This document shows, piece after piece, positions 1 through 10,560 of a stretch of DNA of 22,958 bases; position 1 is the first letter of the stretch; every line of letters begins with the position of its first letter. Below the pieces are notes generated by a model. It did no database searches. It worked only from the letters and a program-made list of their open reading frames with translations, and was not told the origin of the DNA. This stretch comes from JBFXAN01 sp050184225 (GTDB lineage Bacteria; Chloroflexota; Dehalococcoidia; CAUJGQ01), in assembly GCA_050184225.1 (NCBI GenBank), contig JBFXAN010000101.1, positions 1-22,958 on the forward strand. The letters run 5' to 3'. Made by a program: the position numbers and the translations under genes.

Positions 1-65
1 TTCAGGTGGTCCGCGGTGTCCTCGTCCCACCAGTCGATCCGCAGTGGCCGCCCACCCCGAGCCAT
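1..65 (-). CDS. 5' end of an unidentified gene, possibly IS630-type transposase (partial)
   Basis: An ATG at 65 (minus strand) is preceded by a strong ribosome binding site, GGAGGG, about 6 bases upstream. It opens a frame that stays open to the window edge, giving 21 residues that begin MARGGRPLRIDWWDEDTADH. The opening 'RGGRPLxIDW' recalls the N-terminus of IS630-like helix-turn-helix/transposase proteins I know from high-GC Chloroflexota, but 21 residues are too few to assign a family. The gene reads off the left edge, divergent from the antitoxin gene that follows, so the short gap between them probably holds both promoters. The start and reading direction are fairly secure; the identity is a guess. 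Confidence 0.45.
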   Translation of the reverse strand, partial: MARGGRPLRIDWWDEDTADHL

Positions 66-122
66 CGCGTGCCCTCCTACTGCCTTGTGGAGGGTCAGTT
101 TACGCCACCTTCACGCGGGATT

Positions 123-149
123 GGTATCAGACGACCACCATACGATACC
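123..149. promoter_or_regulatory. Inverted repeat GGTATC-N15-GATACC upstream of the truncated toxin-antitoxin pair
   Basis: GGTATC (123-128) and GATACC (144-149) are perfect 6-base inverted repeats with a 15-base spacer. They lie 30-50 bases upstream of the antitoxin start. Toxin-antitoxin operons are usually autorepressed through such dyads, so this is a candidate operator. A 6-base arm pair can arise by chance, so the call is tentative. Confidence 0.3.
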
Positions 150-193
150 GGTGAGTCGAGAGTCAGTCCCAAGGAACTGTGGCAGGGCGATCC

Positions 194-379
194 ATGAAGA
201 AGGCAGACGTGCTGGATATTGTCGAGGAGTTGACCAACGATGACGAGATCGATGTCGATAAGCTGATCTATACGTTGGCGTTCCGGCGGGAGGTCGACAA
301 GGGCTTGGCCGCTGCTGATAGTGGCGATGAGATCTCAATCGAGGAGTTCGAGCAACAGAGCGAACAATGGCTCGTGTGA
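194..379 (+). CDS. Small acidic antitoxin-like protein (RelE/ParE partner type)
   Basis: This 61-residue acidic protein starts MKKADVLDIVEELTNDDEID and ends with the 'ISIEEFEQQSEQWL' type of tail seen in small antitoxins that pair with RelE/ParE toxins. There, the C-terminal segment wraps the toxin. An alternative GTG start at 179 adds five residues and has AAGGA only 3 bases upstream; the ATG at 194 has AGGG at better spacing, so I prefer 194. The next frame starts at 367, overlapping this stop by 13 bases, as in a coupled toxin-antitoxin operon, but that toxin is cut to 20 codons. The antitoxin therefore appears orphaned. No DNA-binding motif is obvious. The assignment rests on the tail sequence and the neighbour. 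Confidence 0.6.
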   Translation: MKKADVLDIVEELTNDDEIDVDKLIYTLAFRREVDKGLAAADSGDEISIEEFEQQSEQWLV

Positions 380-429
380 CCATCACCGGGCCGGCAAATG
401 AACAACTCCGCCAAGTGTATAACCACTGA
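367..429 (+). pseudogene. RelE/ParE-family toxin, truncated after 20 codons
   Basis: The frame starts at ATG 367 inside the end of the antitoxin gene and reads MARVTITGPANEQLRQVYNH before a TGA at 427, followed at once by TAG. This is the expected first strand and helix of a RelE/ParE toxin, which normally runs about 90-100 residues. The rest of the fold is missing. The convergent DUF4276 gene ends at 455, only 25 bases beyond the stop. Replacement of the toxin body by the incoming ATPase/DUF4276 module, or deletion at the junction, would explain this. Too short to act as a ribonuclease. Confidence 0.55.
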
Positions 430-454
430 TAGCTTCGACGCTTTCTTCGTTCAT

Positions 455-1138
455 TCAAGGCTGCAGCGGCGTCAGTTGCTCAAGTTGGTCAATCCAACCT
501 GCAAAATGGGCGCACTTCTGGCGGATTCGAGTGAGGCCGATGTGGGCGGCGATGCGCGGACCGTGCAATGTCTTCTGATAGGTAGGTGCCGTTAGTGCTT
601 TCAACCGTACCGAAGGATGCGTTATCGGACCATCGTTGATGTACTCAGGGTTGCTGTTTGTGGACAGTGCCTGGTTGAGATTGGCGGTGGCAACGGCCCA
701 GGACGACTCTACGTCGGCTATGCTGGCGATGTCGGTGAACAGTAGAGACTCGAACTCGTGCGGTTGAATGTATGGCAGAAACCGATCGGCGCGGCATTCT
801 GCTTCCTTCACAACGACGTCCCCGAGATGGGATTCAATGGCTGCCGTGCGCTGCAATGGATCGACAATGCCGGCACACTCTCGGACACCGGGAAAGTCCG
901 TGACCAGCCCATAGAGGTCGAATAGGGTTGTCACATAGGTGTCTTTCCGCTCGCGCAGCGTATTTCGGAGGAAACGGACCACACGCATGCGGGTTAGGGC
1001 ACCACCTCGGCCATGACTCGACGTCCGGATTAGGCGGGGTTGGAGGGACACATTGAAGCCCCAGAGCACCGGAGCCATCACATCACGGATGAAGGTTTCT
1101 TCAGTTTGGCCCTCACCGACAACCACCACTTCGATCAC
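455..1138 (-). CDS. DUF4276 family protein (Toprim-like), partner of the upstream AAA ATPase
   Basis: This 227-residue protein starts at GTG 1138. That start gives a GTGA overlap with the ATPase stop at 1135 and opens as VIEVVVVGEGQTEETF. A longer frame from GTG 1174 is possible but lies wholly inside the ATPase gene. Motifs match DUF4276: GEGQTEE near residues 8-14, then 'TTLFDLYGLVTDFPG', 'LPYIQPHEFESLLF' (acidic HEFE), 'DGPITHPSVRL' and a C-terminal 'IRQKCAHFAGW'. The family is thought to carry a degenerate Toprim-like nuclease core, with the conserved glutamates and aspartates binding metal. Genes of this kind often follow an AAA_21-type ATPase, resembling an OLD nuclease split into two chains. 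An anti-phage role is inference. Confidence 0.85.
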   Translation of the reverse strand: MIEVVVVGEGQTEETFIRDVMAPVLWGFNVSLQPRLIRTSSHGRGGALTRMRVVRFLRNTLRERKDTYVTTLFDLYGLVTDFPGVRECAGIVDPLQRTAAIESHLGDVVVKEAECRADRFLPYIQPHEFESLLFTDIASIADVESSWAVATANLNQALSTNSNPEYINDGPITHPSVRLKALTAPTYQKTLHGPRIAAHIGLTRIRQKCAHFAGWIDQLEQLTPLQP

Positions 1139-2220
1139 CGAGTCGGTCTCCCGCCGATGACGTTCATCTTCCACATCTCGCCGAGGGCGTAATCCTCAAG
1201 CCATTGCGAAAGCTGCTCCTCGTTGAGCCGCGTGAAGGTGGAGGCATCATCATGGCGGTCGACGACCACGATGTCTTCAGGGGAAAAATGATTGATCAAT
1301 TCCACGGATTGGGTAGAGACGATGATCTGTCGACGCTCACTTGCCTGACGCAGCAGCCCTGCGAGAATGGTCAAGGCATATGGATGTAGACCAAGCTCCG
1401 GCTCATCAATCAGAATCGTGTCCGGTTGAAGGTACGTCGGTTGAAGAAGTAGAGTCGTCAGACAGATAAAGCGCAACGTTCCATCAGAGAGTTGTCGTGG
1501 GCCGAATGGTGTGTCTGGATCATTGCGCTGAAACCATTCGAGTTCCACACGTTCACCTGGTTCCTCCCGGTACACGAAATCCCCAAAGAACGGCGCGATC
1601 ATTCGGACTGTCTCGACGATACGTTCGTAAGAGTTGCGCTCATCCTCGAAAAGCATGCGCAGGAACGGCGCGATGTTGCCTGCATCCGGCTTGAGTCGCA
1701 GATTGTCGCGTACCGGTTGGGCGTGACGCATAGGTGCCCTGCCACTCGTATCGTGAAAGTGATATACCCGCCATCCCTTAATTGACCGTTGTACCCAAGG
1801 AGCGAACCTGTCATCCTGTACATCCCGCAATAGAGCCTCTTCATGTCCACTGCCGTATGGGTGTACTGATTCCCTAACGTAGTCCCCGTAGAACAACGAA
1901 TCTTCACGAGCGAAGATCAGCCGCCCGCCCGCCGGCCGGAGGGAAAGGTGATAGCCGTTGCTACCAAATGAGAATTCTGCGTCCATTTGCTCGGTGCGTT
2001 TCCGTGTGCCGAAGAGCAGGGCATCGGGACCATCGTGCTCTTGCACCCATAGCTGTAGCCGGCCATCCATCAGGGCAGCCAACATTTGGAACAAGCTGAT
2101 GAAGTTGCTTTTGCCCGCACCGTTGGCGCCGATTAGCACGTTGAGGTTGCGCAGCTCAAGGTCTTCAAGCGCGCGGATGGATTTGAACCCACGGACGGTG
2201 ATCGTCTTCAGTGCTGCCAT
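1135..2220 (-). CDS. AAA family ATPase (RecF/OLD-like, AAA_21 type)
   Basis: This 361-residue protein opens 'ITVRGFKSIRALEDLELRNLNVLIGANGAGKSNF', with Walker A GANGAGKS at residues 31-38. It has an ABC-type signature LSDGTLR at 244-250, Walker B/D-loop ILIDEPELGLHP at 269-280, and 'IIVSTQS' at about 299-305 in the switch-histidine position. This is the SMC/RecF-like ATPase layout shared by OLD nucleases and many two-gene phage defence systems. The C-terminal 'LGEMWKMNVIGGRP' is common in stand-alone members. Its stop overlaps the DUF4276 start by 4 bases, so the two are translationally coupled. The base composition and codons are less GC-biased than in the carboxylase gene next door, consistent with acquisition by transfer. 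Confidence 0.88.
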   Translation of the reverse strand: MAALKTITVRGFKSIRALEDLELRNLNVLIGANGAGKSNFISLFQMLAALMDGRLQLWVQEHDGPDALLFGTRKRTEQMDAEFSFGSNGYHLSLRPAGGRLIFAREDSLFYGDYVRESVHPYGSGHEEALLRDVQDDRFAPWVQRSIKGWRVYHFHDTSGRAPMRHAQPVRDNLRLKPDAGNIAPFLRMLFEDERNSYERIVETVRMIAPFFGDFVYREEPGERVELEWFQRNDPDTPFGPRQLSDGTLRFICLTTLLLQPTYLQPDTILIDEPELGLHPYALTILAGLLRQASERRQIIVSTQSVELINHFSPEDIVVVDRHDDASTFTRLNEEQLSQWLEDYALGEMWKMNVIGGRPTR

Positions 2221-2304
2221 ATGTTCCGAGCCAAAGGATGAATACGCGTGCCATCATTGTCACACGATGCGATGAGCAAAACAGCCGTGCGCTCACGATT
2301 CGTG

Positions 2305-5778
<3,474 letters not shown>

Positions 5779-5855
5779 GAAATTATCCCCCGACGTTGAA
5801 ACTATCTGGTGTGTACGTGATGAGCGCGCTGGATGCAAGCGGACCTGCCATCGGC

Positions 5856-6638
5856 CTACGCCCGCGGCTCCCAGGTGTGGAAGTCGATGACGTGACGATA
5901 GCCCATCCGCTGATAGAGGTCGAAGCCCATCGCCGTGGCCTGGAGGAAGGAGGCGCGGCAGCCGTCCGCAAGACCGTCGAGCGCGGCGTGCCGGGTGATC
6001 GCCTCGCCGATGCCGCGCCGGCGGGCGGCGGGAATGGTGCTGACGCCGCCGATGCCGGCGATGCCGTGGCCGGTGATGCGCAGCGCCGTCGCCACCGGCT
6101 CGCCGTCGAGGTATCCGAGATAAAGTGTGGAGCCGGGACGGTCGAGCATCTGCGGCTGATAGAGCAGCCGGTAGAGGTGCTCCCCGCCGCCAAACCCGTC
6201 TCCTGATGTGGCGTTGAAGGTGTCCAGATCCGCCGCATCGCGTACCTCGCGGATCGTCAGACCGGGCACGACCGGCACTTCGCCGACCAGCGGTGCGAGC
6301 AGCATTCCCGGCATGTGCTCCCCCGGCGTCAGGCCGACCGCCTCAGCCGCCGGGGCGACCGCCTCCGCCACATCGCCCGCCGCCGTCAGGCCCCACGCCA
6401 GTCCGCGCTCCGCGAAGAACGCCTGTGCTCGGCGCAGTGTCGCCATCGGATCAGGCGGCATCCGCGTCATTGCGGCGATGGTGAGCCAGGGCAGCCCCTC
6501 GGCGGCGATCAGCAGGAGACCGTCGCCCTCGACGAGCAGCCGGCCATCAGTGGCGCGCGCGGCCTGCCGGAACCGCTCGAAGGTGTTCTCCAGGCAGCGG
6601 GCGAGCAGGCTCTGGTCTACCGGGTGGAGTGTGCTCAT
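5856..6638 (-). CDS. GNAT family N-acetyltransferase
   Basis: A 260-residue protein with a GNAT core in its C-terminal half. 'LYLGYLDGEPVATALRITGHGIAGIGGVSTIPAARRRGIGEAITRHA' contains the acetyl-CoA pyrophosphate-binding R-x-x-G-x-G/A motif (RRRGIGEA), and the last strand reads 'GFDLYQRMGYRHVIDFHTWEP', the usual end of the fold. The N-terminal half (about 1-125) is probably a degenerate second GNAT-like lobe, giving the double-lobed size. It transfers an acetyl group to an unknown amine. It starts 22 bases after the PNPOx-like gene and ends 77 bases before the carboxylase, all on the same strand. Both may belong to one transcript. No substrate can be named. Confidence 0.85.
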   Translation of the reverse strand: MSTLHPVDQSLLARCLENTFERFRQAARATDGRLLVEGDGLLLIAAEGLPWLTIAAMTRMPPDPMATLRRAQAFFAERGLAWGLTAAGDVAEAVAPAAEAVGLTPGEHMPGMLLAPLVGEVPVVPGLTIREVRDAADLDTFNATSGDGFGGGEHLYRLLYQPQMLDRPGSTLYLGYLDGEPVATALRITGHGIAGIGGVSTIPAARRRGIGEAITRHAALDGLADGCRASFLQATAMGFDLYQRMGYRHVIDFHTWEPRA

Positions 6639-6660
6639 CGGCTTTCACGGCTCGCTTCCG

Positions 6661-7212
6661 TCACGGCGTGGCGTCGGGCGTCTTGGTGTGGTCTGCCGCC
6701 GGCCACTGGTCCTGTGTCGGGGGCAGCGGTGTTTCCTTGCCGGTGATCCGCTCGATCGCGATCGCGTAGACGGTGATCTGGTTCAGCCGGGGGAAGAAGC
6801 CCGCCGGACGCTCCCAGCCGGGGTCGCCGTACTTGACCAGCAGCGCCTCGCAGAATCGCTGCTTCTGGTCGCGGTCCTCGACGATGCGGATGCGGCCGAA
6901 GGCGACGACGCTGCGATAGGCGATCGATGTGTCGCACTCGAAGCGCCCGTACGGGAAGACGTCACCCGGCTCGTCGATCTCGAAGCAGACCCTGGACTCG
7001 TGGTCGACGTTCGAGCGCAGGTGTCCGCGTGCCCGTGTGTTGTGCACCCAGATCTCGTCATCGACCGAGACATACAGCAGCGGGACGACGTACGGCCAGC
7101 CATCGGTGCCGACTGTCGCCAGCCGGCCTGTGTGCCCACGTGCGATCAGCGCACGGGCGGCATCGTCCGGCATCAGCTTGTCCGCACGCCGGACCTGGGG
7201 CAGGGTGCTCAT
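6661..7212 (-). CDS. Pyridoxamine 5'-phosphate oxidase family (NimA-like) flavin-binding protein
   Basis: A 183-residue protein. I choose ATG 7212, which has GAGG 6 bases upstream, over TTG 7218. The pattern 'DAARALIARGHTGRLATVGTDGWPYVVPLLYVSVDDEIWVHNTRARGHLRSNV' followed by 'RVCFEIDE' and 'SVVAFGRIRIVED' is the split beta-barrel FMN-binding fold of the PNPOx-like superfamily. It is closest in style to NimA/nitroreductase-type members, not true PdxH. These are dimers that use FMN or F420; the substrate is unknown. The VOC gene ends 35 bases upstream and the GNAT gene starts 22 bases downstream, so co-transcription is likely. Confidence 0.85.
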   Translation of the reverse strand: MSTLPQVRRADKLMPDDAARALIARGHTGRLATVGTDGWPYVVPLLYVSVDDEIWVHNTRARGHLRSNVDHESRVCFEIDEPGDVFPYGRFECDTSIAYRSVVAFGRIRIVEDRDQKQRFCEALLVKYGDPGWERPAGFFPRLNQITVYAIAIERITGKETPLPPTQDQWPAADHTKTPDATP

Positions 7213-7247
7213 GATCAACCTCGTTGATATCGCGCCGGTACACCAGT

Positions 7248-7667
7248 CTACGAGTAGATGATGAACTCGATCAGGTTGCCATCCGGGTCGCGGGTATACA
7301 TGCTGGTCCCGATCATGTGTCCGCCGCCGCGACCGCCTTCACGCGGCACCGGGCCCGCTTCGATCGGGGCGCCGGCTGCTGCGAGCGTTGCCTGCAGCCC
7401 GGCAAGGTCGCCGTCCCAGACGAAGCAGAAGTCGCCGCAGCCGGGCTTCGCCGCCGGACCGCGCAGCGTGAAGTCAGACCGGGTCCAGACGGTCGGCGGG
7501 TGAACGTTGATCTTCTGGTCGCCGCACTGGATCGCGAAGACGGGTCGGGCGCCGGCCCGCCACCGGTCTTCGTCGATGATCGTGAAGCCGAGCTGCTTGT
7601 AGAAAGCGATCAACTCCTCGACGTTTTCCGCCGGCATCGCCACATGGTCGAATCCTGCTACGCCCAT
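7248..7667 (-). CDS. VOC (glyoxalase/bleomycin resistance/dioxygenase) family protein
   Basis: A 139-residue protein with the two beta-alpha-beta-beta-beta modules of the VOC fold. The first opens 'GFDHVAMPAENVEELIAFYKQLGFTIIDED', and the second ends 'GTSMYTRDPDGNLIEFIIYS'. Likely metal ligands visible are His8, His56 ('KINVHPP') and Glu134 ('LIEF'). The motif set fits a metal-dependent lyase, dioxygenase or resistance protein; the reaction cannot be assigned. First gene of the minus-strand run leading to the carboxylase. Its ribosome binding site is weak. Confidence 0.88.
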   Translation of the reverse strand: MGVAGFDHVAMPAENVEELIAFYKQLGFTIIDEDRWRAGARPVFAIQCGDQKINVHPPTVWTRSDFTLRGPAAKPGCGDFCFVWDGDLAGLQATLAAAGAPIEAGPVPREGGRGGGHMIGTSMYTRDPDGNLIEFIIYS

Positions 7668-7746
7668 TCCGTCACGACTCCGGCTGAAGCCCGCTATTCA
7701 ATACGGCCATCACGAGTGTACGCACTGTTTGATCATAAGGCGTGTA

Positions 7747-8115
7747 TCAAGATCGCTCGTCGGGTTGATCGTACAGATAGGACACGAAGTATGGCGGGAC
7801 ACCGTCGGGGTAGTCGGCATGATATGAGGCCATTGCACGCGCAATGCGGGCGTACGCATCGTTTGGCATAGAATGCGGCACGATGAGCACGCCGGCGTGC
7901 GGCAGCTGTTCCGCTTCAAACGCATCGGTAAGCGCGATGAAGTCGGAGCCGTTCTTCGCGACGAGACACCGGCCCTCTCGACCGGCGTGAAGAAGTTGTT
8001 CTTCATCTGAGACCCGATCGAGTCCGAGCTCGTGGGAAGAGGTGACGTCGAGACCATACCGCCGCGCCGCCCGGGCGGTGCGCGGGGACTGATCCTCGTC
8101 CAGGTGGAACTTCAT
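7747..8115 (-). CDS. DUF5615 PIN-like toxin
   Basis: A 122-residue protein starting at ATG 8115, chosen because MKFHLDEDQS is the family's normal opening and the start overlaps the DUF433 stop as ATGA (8112-8115). The DED cluster at residues 6-8, 'VSDEEQLLHAGREGRCLVAKNGSDFIAL' and 'HAGVLIVP' are the hallmarks of DUF5615, a compact PIN-like (VapC-superfamily) fold expected to be an RNase toxin. The usual 'T-x-D-x-DF' acidic pair reads 'AKNGSDF' here, so one expected aspartate is replaced and activity may be altered. The partner antitoxin is the DUF433 gene directly upstream. Last gene of a three-gene coupled operon. Confidence 0.83.
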   Translation of the reverse strand: MKFHLDEDQSPRTARAARRYGLDVTSSHELGLDRVSDEEQLLHAGREGRCLVAKNGSDFIALTDAFEAEQLPHAGVLIVPHSMPNDAYARIARAMASYHADYPDGVPPYFVSYLYDQPDERS

Positions 8116-8441
8116 CGGGGTTGCGGAGGTTTTGTATGGGGCTTTCGCTCCCACAACTCGGCGAGTCGCTGTGGTGCGGCCGCCTCTTCCGTCAACCGCG
8201 CCGCAATGAATTCCGGGTTCAGATCGGCAAAACGAAGAGCCGCCTGAAGCTGCTCCTTCGAGAGCCAGTCAAAGCTGTCGTGCAGTCGTTCGAAATCGCG
8301 CTCTACAGAATCGTATGCGCTGACGATCTCCCATACCTCGAGGCCGGTTCCCTGAATGCGGGCGCGCTTCGCCAGCGGCGCGTAATCGATACCCGCCACC
8401 ATTCGCACCGGGAGTGGTTTCGGAAGACGCGATGCTGTCAT
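8112..8441 (-). CDS. DUF433 family antitoxin
   Basis: A 109-residue protein starting at ATG 8441. The same frame is open much further upstream (to 9152), but that part is a shadow of the kinase gene. 'YAPLAKRARIQGTGLEVWEIVSAY', then 'FDWLSKEQLQAALRFADLNPEFIAARL', matches DUF433. That family has a small winged/HTH-like fold and pairs with DUF5615 toxins. The start overlaps the kinase stop by 4 bases (ATGA, 8438-8441) and its stop overlaps the toxin start by 4 bases, so all three products are probably made in fixed proportion. It is expected to neutralise the PIN-like toxin and may repress the operon. Confidence 0.78.
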   Translation of the reverse strand: MTASRLPKPLPVRMVAGIDYAPLAKRARIQGTGLEVWEIVSAYDSVERDFERLHDSFDWLSKEQLQAALRFADLNPEFIAARLTEEAAAPQRLAELWERKPHTKPPQPR

Positions 8442-9067
8442 GACGTTTCGATTGTACCATCGGGCCATATTCGAGATGCCTGACGCTTCGCCGATCGAGT
8501 CAGGCACATGATGATGGCCTCGACATTGCCCGCCGGGTCGTCCATCCCGGAGAGCAGAAGGTCGTAGTCGATACAGCGCTGTTCGAGATGGATACGGGTC
8601 AGTTCGAGCTGCTCCCACTGGTCGGCAGAACGAGAGCCGCGCGCTGCATCGCGCTCTATCAGACGCGCCCGGCGGATCTCTGACGGCGCGTCGATGTAGA
8701 CGCGGATCGTGGTGGCGGGATATGGCTTGATCGCGTCGATGACGAGCACGGGGCGGGTGATGAATGGCCGTCGATCCGGTTGCTCGCGCCGGGTGAATCG
8801 CCGGAAGTCGAAGCTCGGGGTGAGGACGGCTGTGCCATCCGGGACGTCGAGCGCGCGGTCGAGGAGAGGCCAGTCGTACCGAACCGGGCGCCGAAGATAG
8901 CGGTCGAGTGGTTCCTGTGCGGGCATCAGGTAGCGGTCGCTGGGGACGCGGACCGCGACGTCGGGACCGAGCCGCTCTACAAGTAACTTGGAGAGCACGG
9001 TCTTGCCGGACCCGGCGGGGCCGCAGATGCTCACGATGACGCGGCGTTGCGGATCGGTGTTGTGCAT
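8438..9067 (-). CDS. Uridine-kinase-like P-loop NTPase
   Basis: A 209-residue protein with Walker A GPAGSGKT at residues 16-23. 'VPSDRYLMPAQEPLDRYLRRPVRYDWPLLDRAL' resembles the acceptor region of uridine/phosphoribulokinase-type enzymes, where the D-R/H-Y follows the P-loop. 'VLVIDAIKPY' occupies the Walker B position, and 'EIRRARLIERDAARGSRSADQW' looks like the arginine-rich lid. It would phosphorylate a nucleoside or other small hydroxyl compound. GGGAG lies 7 bases before the ATG. It is the first gene of an operon with DUF433 and DUF5615 and overlaps DUF433 by 4 bases. Whether it belongs to the toxin-antitoxin system or is ordinary salvage metabolism cannot be told. Confidence 0.8.
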   Translation of the reverse strand: MHNTDPQRRVIVSICGPAGSGKTVLSKLLVERLGPDVAVRVPSDRYLMPAQEPLDRYLRRPVRYDWPLLDRALDVPDGTAVLTPSFDFRRFTRREQPDRRPFITRPVLVIDAIKPYPATTIRVYIDAPSEIRRARLIERDAARGSRSADQWEQLELTRIHLEQRCIDYDLLLSGMDDPAGNVEAIIMCLTRSAKRQASRIWPDGTIETS

Positions 9068-9094
9068 CGCGCCGCTCCCGACGTGTGACCCAGG

Positions 9095-9114
9095 ACTGCA
9101 TTCGTTGCAGTATA
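9095..9114 (-). promoter_or_regulatory. Promoter -10 (TATACT) with perfect palindrome ACTGCA-N5-TGCAGT
   Basis: On the minus strand TATACT (9109-9114) lies about 42 bases before the kinase start and fits a sigma-70 -10 box; no clear -35 is seen. ACTGCA (9095-9100) and TGCAGT (9106-9111) form a perfect 17-base dyad that overlaps the -10 and the expected transcription start. A repressor bound there would block initiation, as expected for an autoregulated toxin-antitoxin operon. The palindrome is seen; its role is inferred. Confidence 0.5.
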
Positions 9115-9160
9115 GGCAGCACGCCGGGGCGACCGCGTGGCTGAATTGGCACGTCGGCGG

Positions 9161-10429
9161 TTAGTCTCCAGACGCGACCTCTTCGACGGCCTTACCGGAC
9201 TTGGGATCGACCTCAAACGGACCCTTGAGGTCGAGCTCGTCCGCCATCTCCCGCACCGCCGGGATCAGCTCTTCGCCCATCAGCCGGAGACTGCGCATCG
9301 CGTCCTCGTGGTCCATCGCCCCGTCGCCGTCCCAGAAGAAGATGGAGCCGGGCCGCAGGTACTCCAGCACGTGCCGCACCTTCGGGATCACCGTCTTCGG
9401 TGTCCCCGTGATGATGCTCATCTTGTCGATCTGGTCTTCGTAGGTGCCGTTGTAGTCGGCGGGGGCGGCGGTGGCGCGGCCGCGGGAGCGGGCGGCGGCG
9501 AAGACCTGCGAGGTGGGCAGGAGGGCATCGCGCTGGGTCATACCGGGCAGGGCCTGGATGAAGGGGCGGATGATGCCCTGGTTGCCTTCGAGGAAGGGGT
9601 TGCTCGGCCCCTCGACGTATTTGCGCGCCGCCGCGTCTGCCAACTCTTCGGTCTCGTCGACGTGGACCTTGAAGAGATAGCCAATGTTCTGCGTGCCCGC
9701 CTCGTATCCGTTTTCCTGCGCCTGTTCGCGGTAGTAGTTAAATGAGGCCAGCGTCGGCTCGAGTTCGGTAGCAAGCATGATGTAGGGATAGCGTTGCTTC
9801 GCTGCCCAGGCCACCGTGTTCTTGCTCATCACCCCCGGAATCCAGATCGGTGGGTGCGGCTGCTGGTAGGGGCGTGCCCAGGGATTGACGTAACGGTATT
9901 GGAAGTGCTCACCCTCCCAGCGGAAGGGGCCAGGGGTGCTCCAGGCTTTAACGATGAAGTCATGCGCCTCCTGGAAGCGCTCCCAGTTGAACGGTGACTG
10001 AGCATTGTGCGCGACACTCTCCCGACCCGTCCCGCGCACCCAGCCGGTGACGAGCCGGCCTTCGCTGATCATGTCGATGATCGCCAACTCTTCCGCCAGC
10101 CAGAGCGGGTCATCCCAAATGGGGAGGACGTTGCCCAACAGCACGATCTTGGCGCGCTGCGTGATCCGCGCCAGGATCGCCGCCTCGACGTTCATCACCC
10201 CGCCCATGCAGAAGGGAGTGGAGTGGTGCTCGTTGAGCATGAGGCCGTCGAAGCCCATCTGCTCGGCATAGATCTTCTCGTCGAAGTAGCGGTTGTAGAG
10301 CCGCGCCCCCAGCTTCGGGTCGTAGCTGGCGTTGCTCATCCCCAGGTCTTCGATCGGCTTGCCGGTTCGGCCGAAGTACCCTGAGTCCGGGTCCTGATAT
10401 GGACGCTCGGTGAAGTAGCCAACGAACAT
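9161..10429 (-). CDS. LLM class flavin-dependent oxidoreductase (luciferase-like monooxygenase)
   Basis: A 422-residue protein starting at ATG 10429, with GGGGAGG 6 bases upstream; the 25-codon upstream extension lacks support. It opens 'MFVGYFTERPYQDPDSGYF', has 'DGLMLNEHHSTPFCMGG' (the conserved N-E-H-H of bacterial luciferase-like TIM barrels), 'ITQRAKIVLLGNVLPIWDDPLWLAEELAIIDMISEGRLVTGWVRG' and 'NPWARPYQQPHPPIWIPGV'. These are typical of long LLM enzymes that use reduced FMN or F420 to oxidise small organic or sulfur compounds. The substrate is not identifiable. A LysR gene ends 131 bases upstream on the same strand and could regulate it. Confidence 0.9.
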   Translation of the reverse strand: MFVGYFTERPYQDPDSGYFGRTGKPIEDLGMSNASYDPKLGARLYNRYFDEKIYAEQMGFDGLMLNEHHSTPFCMGGVMNVEAAILARITQRAKIVLLGNVLPIWDDPLWLAEELAIIDMISEGRLVTGWVRGTGRESVAHNAQSPFNWERFQEAHDFIVKAWSTPGPFRWEGEHFQYRYVNPWARPYQQPHPPIWIPGVMSKNTVAWAAKQRYPYIMLATELEPTLASFNYYREQAQENGYEAGTQNIGYLFKVHVDETEELADAAARKYVEGPSNPFLEGNQGIIRPFIQALPGMTQRDALLPTSQVFAAARSRGRATAAPADYNGTYEDQIDKMSIITGTPKTVIPKVRHVLEYLRPGSIFFWDGDGAMDHEDAMRSLRLMGEELIPAVREMADELDLKGPFEVDPKSGKAVEEVASGD

Positions 10430-10560
10430 GGAGAGCCTCCCCGTGACGGGCTGTTGCAACGGCGGTGCACGGAACGAACCGCCTGGCCCTGCTGTCTTGA
10501 CCAACCATCCAGAACACGTGTCAGGTCAGACAATACCACGTTCGACCGACAAATGGCGGC

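Noticed and set aside
8442..9152. Upstream extension of the DUF433 frame
   Set aside because: It runs through the kinase gene in another frame and reads as Arg/Pro-rich shadow. The ATGA start at 8441 is far better.
10514..10521. ACACGTGT palindrome upstream of the LLM oxidoreductase
   Set aside because: Only 8 bases, with no wider symmetry or matching site nearby; likely chance in GC-rich DNA.
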